Notes under the pieces: model-generated
Seen by the model: the letters and a program-made list of their open reading frames with translations, nothing else
Told to the model about the DNA's origin: nothing
The model's database searches: none
Assembly (NCBI RefSeq): GCF_000300195.1
Contig: NZ_AMQH01000010.1
Coordinates: 1 to 64,000, forward strand
Direction: 5' to 3'
Length of the DNA stretch: 64,000 nt
DNA from: Clostridium tunisiense TJ
GTDB lineage: Bacteria; Bacillota; Clostridia; Clostridiales; Clostridiaceae
Shown here: in pieces, positions 25,030 through 33,554 of the stretch
How the letters are laid out: every line of letters begins with the position of its first letter
Position numbering within the stretch: position 1 is the stretch's first letter
Made by a program: the position numbers and the translations under genes

Positions 25030-25581
25030 ATGATTTATTACTTAGTAGCAAATTTGGATTGTGATTCTTATAAGGAAGTAGAAATTATTCAAAGAGACCT
25101 ATGTACAAAATATAAACTGTTTACCCCTGATGAAAAGCTTCCAAAGCTTCACATTACTGTAGAAACTATTGAGGATCCTGACTTAAAATCCTTAGATTTA
25201 TGGATTAAAGAGGTTATTAAAAACTATGAGCCCTTTGAAGCTGAATCAAATGGTGTTGTTTGCTTTGAACCACCTCACAAATCTGTTAATTTAAATTTAT
25301 TGAAAGGTGGTCCTCTAGAGAAATTATCCTACAACTTAAACACTAAATTGAAAGAAACTGGCTTTAAGGTTAGAGAAAACTTAGATAACTATATTCTTCA
25401 TATTTCTCTGGCTAATTCATACTTTTCAAAAAATCAATGGAGTGATTTTGATTATGAAACTGCTTGTAGCGTAGCTCATAACCTATGTTATAATATAAAA
25501 ATCAAAGTTAAAACCTTGGAGTTATGGAAACCAACCATGGATGAGAGTGATATGGTAGTTTATACCTATGTACTTTCTTAA
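25030..25581 (+). CDS. 2H phosphoesterase superfamily protein (2'-5' RNA ligase-like)
   Basis: A 183-residue protein with the two duplicated motifs of the LigT/2H family: LHITV (H41, T43) and LHISL (H124, S126). Members hydrolyse cyclic phosphodiesters of nucleotides or RNA ends. The middle of an apparent operon: degenerate paralogue, this gene, dimeric dUTPase and YdcZ. The real substrate cannot be read from the sequence. Confidence 0.78.
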   Translation: MIYYLVANLDCDSYKEVEIIQRDLCTKYKLFTPDEKLPKLHITVETIEDPDLKSLDLWIKEVIKNYEPFEAESNGVVCFEPPHKSVNLNLLKGGPLEKLSYNLNTKLKETGFKVRENLDNYILHISLANSYFSKNQWSDFDYETACSVAHNLCYNIKIKVKTLELWKPTMDESDMVVYTYVLS

Positions 25582-25619
25582 ACTTTGAAATAAACTTAAG
25601 TTAAAAGAGAGGAAAACTA

Positions 25620-26108
25620 ATGGATTTAAATAAACTTTTTTCAATGCAGGAAGTTTTAGATAAAAGAATTGAAAATGAACATAACCTTGAAAATCAATGC
25701 TTAATTAATAAGAAGGTTCTAGCTCTTTTTGTGGAGGTTGGTGAACTTGCAAACGAAACAAGATGCTTTAAGTTTTGGAGCAAAAAAACTGCTTCTCCCA
25801 AGGAAGTAATTTTAGAAGAATATGTAGATTGCCTTCATTTCATTTTAAGCATAGGAATTACCAGTAACTTTAAGGATATTTTGCTAAGTGCTCCTGAAAG
25901 TTCACATGATGATGCCACTGATAGCTTTCTAAAATTAAGTTGTCTTATTTCTAATTTTCTAGGCAATAAAACTAGAGAAAACTACATAGACCTATTTAAT
26001 AACTTTCTAAACTTAGGAAATATGTTAGGCTTCAATGAAGAAGATATAGAAAAGGCTTATGTAAGTAAAAATGAAATTAATCATGAAAGACAAAATCAAG
26101 GTTATTAA
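25620..26108 (+). CDS. dimeric dUTPase (dUTPase_2/MazG-like)
   Basis: A 162-residue all-alpha NTP pyrophosphohydrolase that hydrolyses dUTP (and often dUDP), limiting uracil in DNA and supplying dUMP. Metal-binding motifs: 'EVGELANE' (E39, E42, E46) and 'EEYVDCLHF' (E67, D70). Length is normal for the short form. AGAGAGGA ribosome binding site; 38 bases after the 2H gene. Confidence 0.88.
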   Translation: MDLNKLFSMQEVLDKRIENEHNLENQCLINKKVLALFVEVGELANETRCFKFWSKKTASPKEVILEEYVDCLHFILSIGITSNFKDILLSAPESSHDDATDSFLKLSCLISNFLGNKTRENYIDLFNNFLNLGNMLGFNEEDIEKAYVSKNEINHERQNQGY

Positions 26109-26163
26109 TTAATAAATATTTGTTATATTTCTTGGTTAAACTATCCTTTAGGATGGTGATTTT

Positions 26164-26595
26164 ATGTTAGGTATTATTTTCTCCATTGTGGCAGGTGCTG
26201 CCATGAGCCTTCAAGGAGTGTTTAACACAAGATTAGGCCAAAAAATTGGACTTTGGGAAACTAGCGTGTTTGTCCAAGGTATAGCTCTTATATCCTCACT
26301 AGTTGCAGCCTTTGCTATGGGTGATGGCAGCTTTAGGGCTATTAAGGATGCTAATAAGTTATACCTATTAGGTGGTGTCCTCGGTGCAGTTATAACTTTT
26401 ACAGTTATGCGTGGAATAGGTGCTCTAGGTACTACTCTGGCAATAGCTATAATTTTAGTTGCTCAACTTACTGCTGCAGCTGCGATTGATCACTTTGGGT
26501 GGTTTGGTGCACAGTGTGTACGTTGTGGATTTAGACAATTTTTGGGTGTAGCGATAATGATACTTGGAATTATTATTTTTAAGTGGAAAAGCTAA
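26164..26595 (+). CDS. YdcZ/DUF606 DMT-type transporter
   Basis: A 143-residue membrane protein with four hydrophobic segments. It carries the family pattern 'GAAMSLQGVFNTRLGQKIGLWE', 'YLLGGVLGAVITFTVMRGIGALG' and 'AAAIDHFGWFG...FLGVAIMILGIIIF'. Substrate unknown. It is the full-length counterpart of the shortened relative at 11388-11717. After the stop, GGAAAAGCtaattaatGCTTTTCC followed by ATTTTTATTTTTT forms a small terminator. Confidence 0.88.
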   Translation: MLGIIFSIVAGAAMSLQGVFNTRLGQKIGLWETSVFVQGIALISSLVAAFAMGDGSFRAIKDANKLYLLGGVLGAVITFTVMRGIGALGTTLAIAIILVAQLTAAAAIDHFGWFGAQCVRCGFRQFLGVAIMILGIIIFKWKS

Positions 26596-26845
26596 TTAAT
26601 GCTTTTCCATTTTTATTTTTTGAAAGCCTACAACATAAAGAGATTCATGCTATAAATTGTTTGGGTTATAGCTGTCTTTAGTATCTAATCTTCTATGCTT
26701 AAAATTCAACTTGCTTCCTTTCTTTTACTAGAAATTATTGCACAAAAAACATTTTTATTATAAATTTAAATATTTCCTATTGAAATTTATAATACTTAAA
26801 GAGATAATTATAATGAATTTTAAATTAGTGTTAGGAGTGACATAT

Positions 26846-27739
26846 ATGGATTTTAAGCAATTAGAGGCTTTTATAAGTGTTGCTAAACTTAGAAGTTTTT
26901 CTAAGGCAGCAAACGCTATTTACCTCTCTCAACCAACGATAAGCTCTCATATTTCTAGCTTGGAAAGAGACCTAAATATTCAACTTTTTGATAGAACTTC
27001 TAAGGAAGTTAACCTTACCCCTGCTGGAGAGTCTTTCCTTCAGTATGCCAATGACATAATAAACACTAGAAATCATGCAGTAACTGAGCTATCAAACTTT
27101 AATAATAATATCTCAGGAAAATTGAATATTTCAGCTAGTACAACTCCCTGTAATTCCATTTTGCCCACTCTTATCAATAAATTCAACGAACTTCATTCTA
27201 ACGTAAAGTTTAATGTTAAGGAACAAGGTTCTGTTGGAATAATAAAGGACATTATTGATTTAAACTGTGAGATAGGCCTTGTTGGTACAAGCATTGAAAA
27301 TGCAAAAATTAAAAGCTTTAAAATCATGGAGGATGAGTTAGTTATAGTTTCAAGCCCTAAACTAAACTTGCCCGATAAAGTGACTATTGATGAACTTTTA
27401 AAATATAATTTTATAATTCGAGAGAAGGAATCTGCTACTAGGCAAACATTAGAATTATCTTTAGCTCATTCTAATGTGGACTTAAATAAAATTAAGGTGC
27501 TTTGTGAAGTTAATACTCTAGATGCTCAACTAAAGTTTGTTAAGCTTGGCATGGGAATCTCTATTATGAGCCGTGGTCTTTGTGAGGAGTATTTCCATAG
27601 TGGTTTACTAAAATCTACTTCCCTAGAAGATATCGCTCTTAAGCGTAGTATTTATTTAGTTGTTAGTTCTAAGAGAACCCTATCTCCTATTGGTTCAGCA
27701 TTTTTCAATATGTGTAAGGAAATATATAATTTAAAATAA
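26846..27739 (+). CDS. LysR-family transcriptional regulator
   Basis: A 297-residue regulator. The HTH is at residues 1-60 (DFKQLEAFISVAKLRSFSKAANAIYLSQPTISSHISSLERDL); the type I substrate-binding domain is at about 90-295 and begins 'GKLNISASTTPCNSILPTLINKF', a CysL/CysB-like pattern. I chose the ATG at 26846 with AGGAG before it; upstream codons in frame have no ribosome binding site. Targets unknown. It is followed at 66 bases by a subtilisin-like protease gene in the same direction. Confidence 0.9.
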   Translation: MDFKQLEAFISVAKLRSFSKAANAIYLSQPTISSHISSLERDLNIQLFDRTSKEVNLTPAGESFLQYANDIINTRNHAVTELSNFNNNISGKLNISASTTPCNSILPTLINKFNELHSNVKFNVKEQGSVGIIKDIIDLNCEIGLVGTSIENAKIKSFKIMEDELVIVSSPKLNLPDKVTIDELLKYNFIIREKESATRQTLELSLAHSNVDLNKIKVLCEVNTLDAQLKFVKLGMGISIMSRGLCEEYFHSGLLKSTSLEDIALKRSIYLVVSSKRTLSPIGSAFFNMCKEIYNLK

Positions 27740-27751
27740 TTGTTTAACATT

Positions 27752-27806
27752 TGAGAGTCTCCTTCATATAATAATACTAGTGTAACAATGTATTTGGAGG
27801 CTCTCA
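27752..27806 (+). promoter_or_regulatory. inverted repeat covering the ribosome binding site of the S8 protease
   Basis: TGAGAGTCTCC (27752-27762) pairs with GGAGGCTCTCA (27796-27806): 11 pairs including one G-U, loop 33 bases. The 3' arm contains the GGAGG ribosome binding site and the A of the start codon. If both arms are in the message, translation would be closed. A possible promoter (TTTAAC, 18 bases, TATAAT) runs through the 5' arm and loop, so the repeat may instead work as DNA, for example as an operator. Confidence 0.55.
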
Positions 27807-29032
27807 TGTTGTTTTTTGGTAGAAAACTTGATCCTACACTAAAACATGCAATTTCATGTAGTTTATATAATAGCTATAGAATAATTATTGAGTACAAATC
27901 TCTTAGAGAAAACATAGAAAAGAAAATTAAATCTCTTAGAGGTAAAGTAATCTTTACCGTTCCTTCAGTAAAGTGTATTACTGCAATAATGAATGGTAAT
28001 TCCATTAAGCGATTAGTTGAATTGCCTGAAATTCGTTATGTTGCTTTAGATGACTTTGCACAACTTTGCAGTAGAAATCTTTTATCAGCTAATGGAATCT
28101 CTCTTCAAAGTAGTTCTACAATATTGAAAGGCGAATATAACCTAAGTGGAAATGGAGTAGGTGTAGGGCTTATCGATAGTGGTGTTTACCCCCATCCTGA
28201 CCTATTAAATCCTAAAAATAAAATAAAGAAATTTATGGATTTAATTAATGGCTATAATTATCCTTACGATGATAATGGCCATGGTACTCTTATGGCTGGT
28301 GAAATTTGTGGTAGTGGTTATGGGTCTAAGGACAAGAATAAAGGAATTGCACTTAACAGCCACATAGTAATGATAAAGGCTTTTGATAAGCTAGGAAGAG
28401 CATATATCTCAACTACTTTACTTGCTCTTGAATCCTTATACAATGATATGGAAGAATTTAACATAAAAGTTTTATGCCTTCCTTTTGAAACCTTTAATAT
28501 GTCTAAATTTATACTTTATTTATATAATAAGCTTTTTCAAAAATTTAAAGACAGAAATGTAGTTACCATTGTTCCTGCTGGTCACAATGGTAATGATGAG
28601 GATTCTATTAAAGGGATTGCTACTTTGTCTAGTGCAATCACCGTAGGGGGAATGGATACCACCCTAGAATATGTGGTTCCCTCTTATTCTTCCTGTGGCT
28701 CAACTAAATCCCTTCAAAAACCTGATTTTATAGCAGCCAGTGAAAATATTATTAGTTTATGTTGTGATACAAGTTACATTTCCGAACGTAATGGCTTGAA
28801 GATTTACCCTTCCCATTTGAAAAATCTTTATAAAGATACCAGTGGTACTTCTTTAGCCTGTGGTTTCATTGCTGGGGTCTGTGCTCTACTTTATGAGCAT
28901 AATATGGATTATAAGGCAGCTGATATTTATGGTCTTTTAAAACACAGTGCTACCTTAATTAATGATAAGAAATATAAGCAAGGAAATGGACATATTAACT
29001 TAGATAATATACTTCCTAAAAAACTAAAATAG
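27806..29032 (+). CDS. subtilisin-like (S8) serine protease, cytosolic type
   Basis: A 408-residue S8 peptidase. Catalytic residues: D124 in 'GLIDSGVYPHPDL', H159 in 'DDNGHGT', S349 in 'TSGTSLA'. The oxyanion-hole segment reads 'PAGHNGN' (257-263) where most subtilases have 'AGNxG', so the usual Asn is displaced by His. There is no signal peptide; an approximately 100-residue N-terminal region looks like an inhibitor_I9-type prodomain. The start at 27806 is chosen for GGAGG five bases upstream. The spore-germination CspB/CspC proteases of clostridia are larger; this is a distinct short subtilase. Confidence 0.85.
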   Translation: MLFFGRKLDPTLKHAISCSLYNSYRIIIEYKSLRENIEKKIKSLRGKVIFTVPSVKCITAIMNGNSIKRLVELPEIRYVALDDFAQLCSRNLLSANGISLQSSSTILKGEYNLSGNGVGVGLIDSGVYPHPDLLNPKNKIKKFMDLINGYNYPYDDNGHGTLMAGEICGSGYGSKDKNKGIALNSHIVMIKAFDKLGRAYISTTLLALESLYNDMEEFNIKVLCLPFETFNMSKFILYLYNKLFQKFKDRNVVTIVPAGHNGNDEDSIKGIATLSSAITVGGMDTTLEYVVPSYSSCGSTKSLQKPDFIAASENIISLCCDTSYISERNGLKIYPSHLKNLYKDTSGTSLACGFIAGVCALLYEHNMDYKAADIYGLLKHSATLINDKKYKQGNGHINLDNILPKKLK

Positions 29033-29051
29033 CAAGGAATATTTCCTTGCT
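29031..29051 (+). terminator. terminator of the S8 protease gene
   Basis: AGCAAGGAA-tat-TTCCTTGCT followed by ATTTCTATT; the stem starts in the stop codon. Confidence 0.7.
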
Positions 29052-29071
29052 ATTTCTATTATTTCATTATT

Positions 29072-30307
29072 TTATTTGCTATTAAGTAATTCACGTCTTA
29101 ACATATCCAAAATGGTTATAGTAGCTCTTTCTCTTATTTTTTGCCTATGCCCAGTTAAATTTAACTCTCTCGTAATTACCTGACCCTTATAGCAAATCCC
29201 TATATAAACAAGTCCAACTGGTTTTTCTTTCGTTCCCCCACCTGGCCCTGCTATTCCTGTAGTGGCTAACCCAATATGGGCACCAGAAGTTCTGCAAATA
29301 CCTATAGCCATTTCTTCGGCTACTTCATGACTAACTGCCCCAAAGCTTTCTAGAGTTTCTTCTTTTACTCCTAGTCTAGAAACTTTTGCATCATTACTAT
29401 AAGTTACTGCACCTTCAAGAAAGGCTGCTGATATTCCTCCATAATTTATCAATCTAGCTGCTACCATTCCTCCTGTGCAAGATTCTGCTGTAGCTATAGT
29501 TAGCTTATTTTCCAATAATAAGTCTCCTAAGACTTCTTCTAAGGAGGTATTTCCCTCTCCATATACATTGTCACCTAGAATTTCTCTTATACGCTCTTCT
29601 ATAGGCCTAATGAGTGCTCTTGCTTCTTCTTCATTCTCTGCCTTTGCTGTTATTCTAAAAGTTACTTCCCCTTCTTTTGCGTAAGGCGCCACTGTTGGAT
29701 TCTCGTTATCTAATAGGGCTCCTAGCATGTCCGCTGCTGCGCTTTCACCGATGCCAATGACTCTTAAAACCTTTGATACCAGTATATCCTTACTAAATTC
29801 CTTTAAATATGGAATTACACTTTCTTCAAACATAGGCTTCATTTCCCTTGGTGGTCCTGGTAGCATTACAAGGATTTTTTTGCCTTCTTCAATTATGCAT
29901 CCTGGGGCAGTACCATTATTATTTTTTAAAACTATAGCATCACTTGGAAAAAATGCCTGCTTTTTATTACTTTCAGATACAGTCCTATTAGATCTTTTAA
30001 AAATATCCTCAATATGCTTAAAAGACTCTTCATGTAGTACACTGGTCTTTCCAAAGTAATTAAAAGCAGTCTCTTTAGTTAAGTCATCCTTAGTAGGTCC
30101 AAGTCCTCCTGTAGTAATGACTAAATCTGCTCTAGAAAATGCAAGAGCATAGGCCTCTCTTAGTCTTTCTGGATTATCACCAACCACAGATTGGTGATAA
30201 ACAAAAATTCCAATATCACTTAATCTTTTTGCTATGTACTGAGCATTGGTGTTTACAATATCCCCAAGTAATATTTCAGTACCAACTGCTAATATTTCAC
30301 ATCTCAT
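29072..30307 (-). CDS. cinA: CinA family protein (nicotinamide-nucleotide amidohydrolase)
   Basis: A 411-residue two-domain protein. The N-terminal MoCF-like domain (1-170) has 'AVGTEILLGDIVNTNAQYIAKRL', 'TTGGLGPTKDDLTKE' and 'LPGPPREM'. The C-terminal CinA/PncC amidase (about 255-410) has 'TIATAESCTGGMVAARL' and 'ATTGIAGPGGGTKEKPVGLVYIG'. The C-terminal part deamidates NMN to NaMN in NAD recycling; the gene is competence-linked in some streptococci. Full length. Ribosome binding site GGGAGGAAT. Confidence 0.93.
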   Translation of the reverse strand: MRCEILAVGTEILLGDIVNTNAQYIAKRLSDIGIFVYHQSVVGDNPERLREAYALAFSRADLVITTGGLGPTKDDLTKETAFNYFGKTSVLHEESFKHIEDIFKRSNRTVSESNKKQAFFPSDAIVLKNNNGTAPGCIIEEGKKILVMLPGPPREMKPMFEESVIPYLKEFSKDILVSKVLRVIGIGESAAADMLGALLDNENPTVAPYAKEGEVTFRITAKAENEEEARALIRPIEERIREILGDNVYGEGNTSLEEVLGDLLLENKLTIATAESCTGGMVAARLINYGGISAAFLEGAVTYSNDAKVSRLGVKEETLESFGAVSHEVAEEMAIGICRTSGAHIGLATTGIAGPGGGTKEKPVGLVYIGICYKGQVITRELNLTGHRQKIRERATITILDMLRRELLNSK

Positions 30308-30329
30308 ATTATTCCTCCCATATAAAGGT

Positions 30330-30357
30330 AAGCTCTAATCCTTAGGGATTAGAGCTT
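30330..30357 (-). terminator. hairpin after the M16C protease gene
   Basis: A perfect 12-bp stem AAGCTCTAATCC/GGATTAGAGCTT with loop TTAG, 7 bases past the stop at 30364 and just before the cinA ribosome binding site. On the minus strand the T-run is weak (ACCTTTATA), so some read-through into cinA is likely. Confidence 0.6.
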
Positions 30358-30363
30358 GAATTT

Positions 30364-33291
30364 TTATTTAAACACACTTTGTAAACTATTAAAAATATTC
30401 TTGTTTTCTTTAATTTTAGCATCATTTCCGAGAACAGCAAAGAAATTTTTATTCATAACATCCTTTAGTAATTGCTCAAAAGACTTAATGTCTTCTGTTG
30501 TAGTTTGAAGCACTTCTTCTCTTTCTCTTAGTCTATCTTCCTTAGTAATTCCTCTTATATACATGCTAACAGCCTTTTCTCCCTTCATTGAAGGTGTAAG
30601 AGGCGAATCGAGCTCACTAATAGTTCCTATGATATACTTAGTCATTTCTCTATCAGTTGTATCAAAGGTTTCTATATAATTTACAACCTTATCATAGGCT
30701 TCTAATGTTTCTTTTAAGTTTGGATCTCTATAAGACACAAAGGCAAGGTTACCACTTCTCACTAGATTTGCAAATCCCCCATAAGCTCCACCTTGAACAC
30801 GTACTCTATTCCAAAGATAGTCAAGACTCATAATAGTTTTTAATACTAGCAGTTTACCACTATACTCATAGCCAAGTCTTCTAAAATTATAGCCTTTAGC
30901 TACATATTGAACATTAGAAGGAGTTAGTAATCCTTCATTCTTAGGAACTTCTGTGAAAGTATATTCTTCCTTAGAAATTTTATTATTGTTAACAGAGTGT
31001 AGTATTATATCCATGTTATCTTTAAGTACATTGTACTCTTCCTCTTCACCAGTTACAGTAACAATTAGGTTATCCTTATTGAACACTGTTTTCATAACCT
31101 GGTAAAGTTTAGAAATAACCCCATCAATTCTATCATCATAATTTTCTTCTATATCTTCTAAGAATTTATAGTAGTCATATCCAACAGTATGCTCTAGATA
31201 TAAGGATGCAGGTGAGAAATATGAAGCAAGTCTCAAGGATGCTACAATATGTCCTCTTTCAATAAGTCTTCCTTCTATTCTAGATTTTAACATTTGAACT
31301 ATTTCTTTTATTCTTTTCTTATCCTCAAGCACTGTACTTTTTATAATTTCCCCAACTAACTCTAAAGCTCTTGGAACTTTATCTATAACAGCTTTGCAGT
31401 GACCCTCTAAGAATGGATGATACTTAAGTACATCCTTATCATCACCATAAACTTCCGATTTGAAGTATATTCCCCCTGTATTAATTAATATTTCATTAGA
31501 AAGATCTATATAGTTACGCTCCTTTGTATCTACTTTTCCTAATAAATTTGATAAAAGGCTAATATAAGGTATATCTTCTTGTTTTATTCCCTCAGTTTTA
31601 AACATAAAACTTATATATGCAATCTTGCTTGTAAAAGTTTCATGATGCAGAACTTTAACATCACTTATCATAGTTTCTATGATTTCCAGATTCTCAACCT
31701 TTTTATCTATATCTTCTAAAGATAGCATAGGTATAGTTTCTAGGACTTCCTCTGTATCTGGAGTGTTTTGTCTCTCCATAAGAGATTTAGTTTTCTTTAT
31801 TATATCTTCTATACTCTCTTCACTTAACCCTTCCTTATACTTCTTAAGCTTCTCTGAAAGAGCTTTTTCTTTTTCCTCTGCTAGGCCTTTTCTAGGTTTT
31901 AACACCAACATAGAAGAATGACTATTGTTTAAAATATATTCTTTAATTAGGTCCTCGAAATAGTTTGAAGTAAGGGCTGTTTTCATTTTCTTTATAGTAT
32001 CCTCATACTTCAAGTGAATTAATGGACACTCATCATATAACCAACTGTCCATAGCTGTTATATAATAGAATAATCCCTTTGGAAATCCTTGTAAATCAGC
32101 TTCTCTTAGCTTAAACTCAGTAATATTAATACAAGCTTCTATGAGTTTTTTATCTATGCCCTTATGAACTAAATTATTTAAAGTATCAAAAACTATGTTT
32201 TTAAACTCCTCTTTTTTACTTTCTTCACTATTTTTTACTACAATACTAAACACAGGTTGAAGAATTCCATTGTCAAAACTTCCGTAAACATCCTTACCTA
32301 TACCTGCATCCAAAAGAGCCTTTTTAAGTGGAGCTCCCTGAGTCTCAAGAAGTAAGTACTCAATAATTTCTAAAGCCAAATGTATTTCTGGATCAGTAGC
32401 TTTTCCTGTAACAAAGTTTAGAGCTAAGAAGGTTTTTTCCTTATCACTATCTTCGCTAGAAATAGAATACTCTTCAGTGAATTCCTTCATTTCATTATAA
32501 GGTTTTTGAATTTCTATGGATGACTCTATAGTTTTTAAATCAAAATTGCGTAAATAATTATCATTAATAAAGGTTAATGCATTATTTAAATCCAAATCTC
32601 CGTATAATAAGATATAACTGTTTGATGGATGATAATATTTTGTATGGAACCCTAAAAACTCCTCTTGAGTTAAATCTGGTATATAATCTGGATCTCCACC
32701 AGACTCAAAACCATAGGTATTGTCAGGGAAAAGAGTTTCTTGAATTTTTCTCATTAACACGCCCTCTGGTGATGAGAATGCGCCCTTCATTTCATTATAT
32801 ACAACACCTTTATATTTTAAATCATCCTCTTTATTCTCTAATTCGTAATGCCATCCTTCCTGCATTAATATTTCAGATTGGCTATATATGTTAGGATAAA
32901 ATACCGCATCTAAGTACACATCCATTAAATTAAAGAAGTCCTTTTCATTCTTGCTTGCTAATGGATAAATAGTTTTATCACCAAAAGTCATAGCATTTAA
33001 AAAAGTATTAAGAGACCCCTTTATAAGTTCTACAAAAGGCTCTTTTGTTGGAAACTTTCTTGAGCCACAAAGTACACTATGCTCTATAATATGAGCTACC
33101 CCCGTGCTATCCTGTGGCGGTGTTCTAAACCCTATTGAGAACACTTTATTATCATCATCATTTTCTAAATGTAAAAGCCTTGCACCACTTTTTTCATGTT
33201 CAAATACCCTAGCTATTGAATTAATTTCATTGATATGCTCTATATGTTTTAGATTAAAACCATGATATAGACCACCTATTTTATACTCCAT
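30364..33291 (-). CDS. M16C family zinc metalloprotease (presequence protease-like)
   Basis: A 975-residue pitrilysin/insulinase-type peptidase of the PreP/M16C subfamily that degrades short peptides inside a closed chamber. The inverted zinc motif HxxEH is present as H67-I-I-E70-H71 in 'DSTGVAHIIEHSVLCGSRKFPTKEPF'. The M16C-associated middle domain and the second M16 half follow; length is normal. No signal peptide, so cytosolic. Monocistronic or co-transcribed with cinA. Confidence 0.93.
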   Translation of the reverse strand: MEYKIGGLYHGFNLKHIEHINEINSIARVFEHEKSGARLLHLENDDDNKVFSIGFRTPPQDSTGVAHIIEHSVLCGSRKFPTKEPFVELIKGSLNTFLNAMTFGDKTIYPLASKNEKDFFNLMDVYLDAVFYPNIYSQSEILMQEGWHYELENKEDDLKYKGVVYNEMKGAFSSPEGVLMRKIQETLFPDNTYGFESGGDPDYIPDLTQEEFLGFHTKYYHPSNSYILLYGDLDLNNALTFINDNYLRNFDLKTIESSIEIQKPYNEMKEFTEEYSISSEDSDKEKTFLALNFVTGKATDPEIHLALEIIEYLLLETQGAPLKKALLDAGIGKDVYGSFDNGILQPVFSIVVKNSEESKKEEFKNIVFDTLNNLVHKGIDKKLIEACINITEFKLREADLQGFPKGLFYYITAMDSWLYDECPLIHLKYEDTIKKMKTALTSNYFEDLIKEYILNNSHSSMLVLKPRKGLAEEKEKALSEKLKKYKEGLSEESIEDIIKKTKSLMERQNTPDTEEVLETIPMLSLEDIDKKVENLEIIETMISDVKVLHHETFTSKIAYISFMFKTEGIKQEDIPYISLLSNLLGKVDTKERNYIDLSNEILINTGGIYFKSEVYGDDKDVLKYHPFLEGHCKAVIDKVPRALELVGEIIKSTVLEDKKRIKEIVQMLKSRIEGRLIERGHIVASLRLASYFSPASLYLEHTVGYDYYKFLEDIEENYDDRIDGVISKLYQVMKTVFNKDNLIVTVTGEEEEYNVLKDNMDIILHSVNNNKISKEEYTFTEVPKNEGLLTPSNVQYVAKGYNFRRLGYEYSGKLLVLKTIMSLDYLWNRVRVQGGAYGGFANLVRSGNLAFVSYRDPNLKETLEAYDKVVNYIETFDTTDREMTKYIIGTISELDSPLTPSMKGEKAVSMYIRGITKEDRLREREEVLQTTTEDIKSFEQLLKDVMNKNFFAVLGNDAKIKENKNIFNSLQSVFK

Positions 33292-33426
33292 AATTTTCCT
33301 CCTTGTATACTTTAAAACTACTAGTATCTTATTAAATTATATATCTATATATTACCTAAGTAGGTTAACCCTATTCAAGTTTACCTATTCCTCCATATAA
33401 GCTTATGAAAATCCTCATTGGCTTAT

Positions 33427-33456
33427 AAAAAATAGGACATTTAGTGTCCTATTTTT
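33427..33456. terminator. bidirectional terminator
   Basis: AAAAATAGGACA (33428-33439) pairs with TGTCCTATTTTT (33445-33456) with a 5-base loop, an A-run on one side and a T-run on the other. It ends the transcript of the giant signalling gene on the minus strand. Confidence 0.8.
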
Positions 33457-33554
33457 AGGTAATTAAAATCAACCAATGCCCAAACCTCACTTGAATTCCT
33501 TAAAGCCTCTTTATATAGATGAAGCTAATCTCTTCAAAAAACTTTAAATATTAT

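Noticed and set aside
26738..26845. N-terminal extension of the LysR regulator
   Set aside because: LysR proteins start at the HTH; AGGAG precedes the ATG at 26846.
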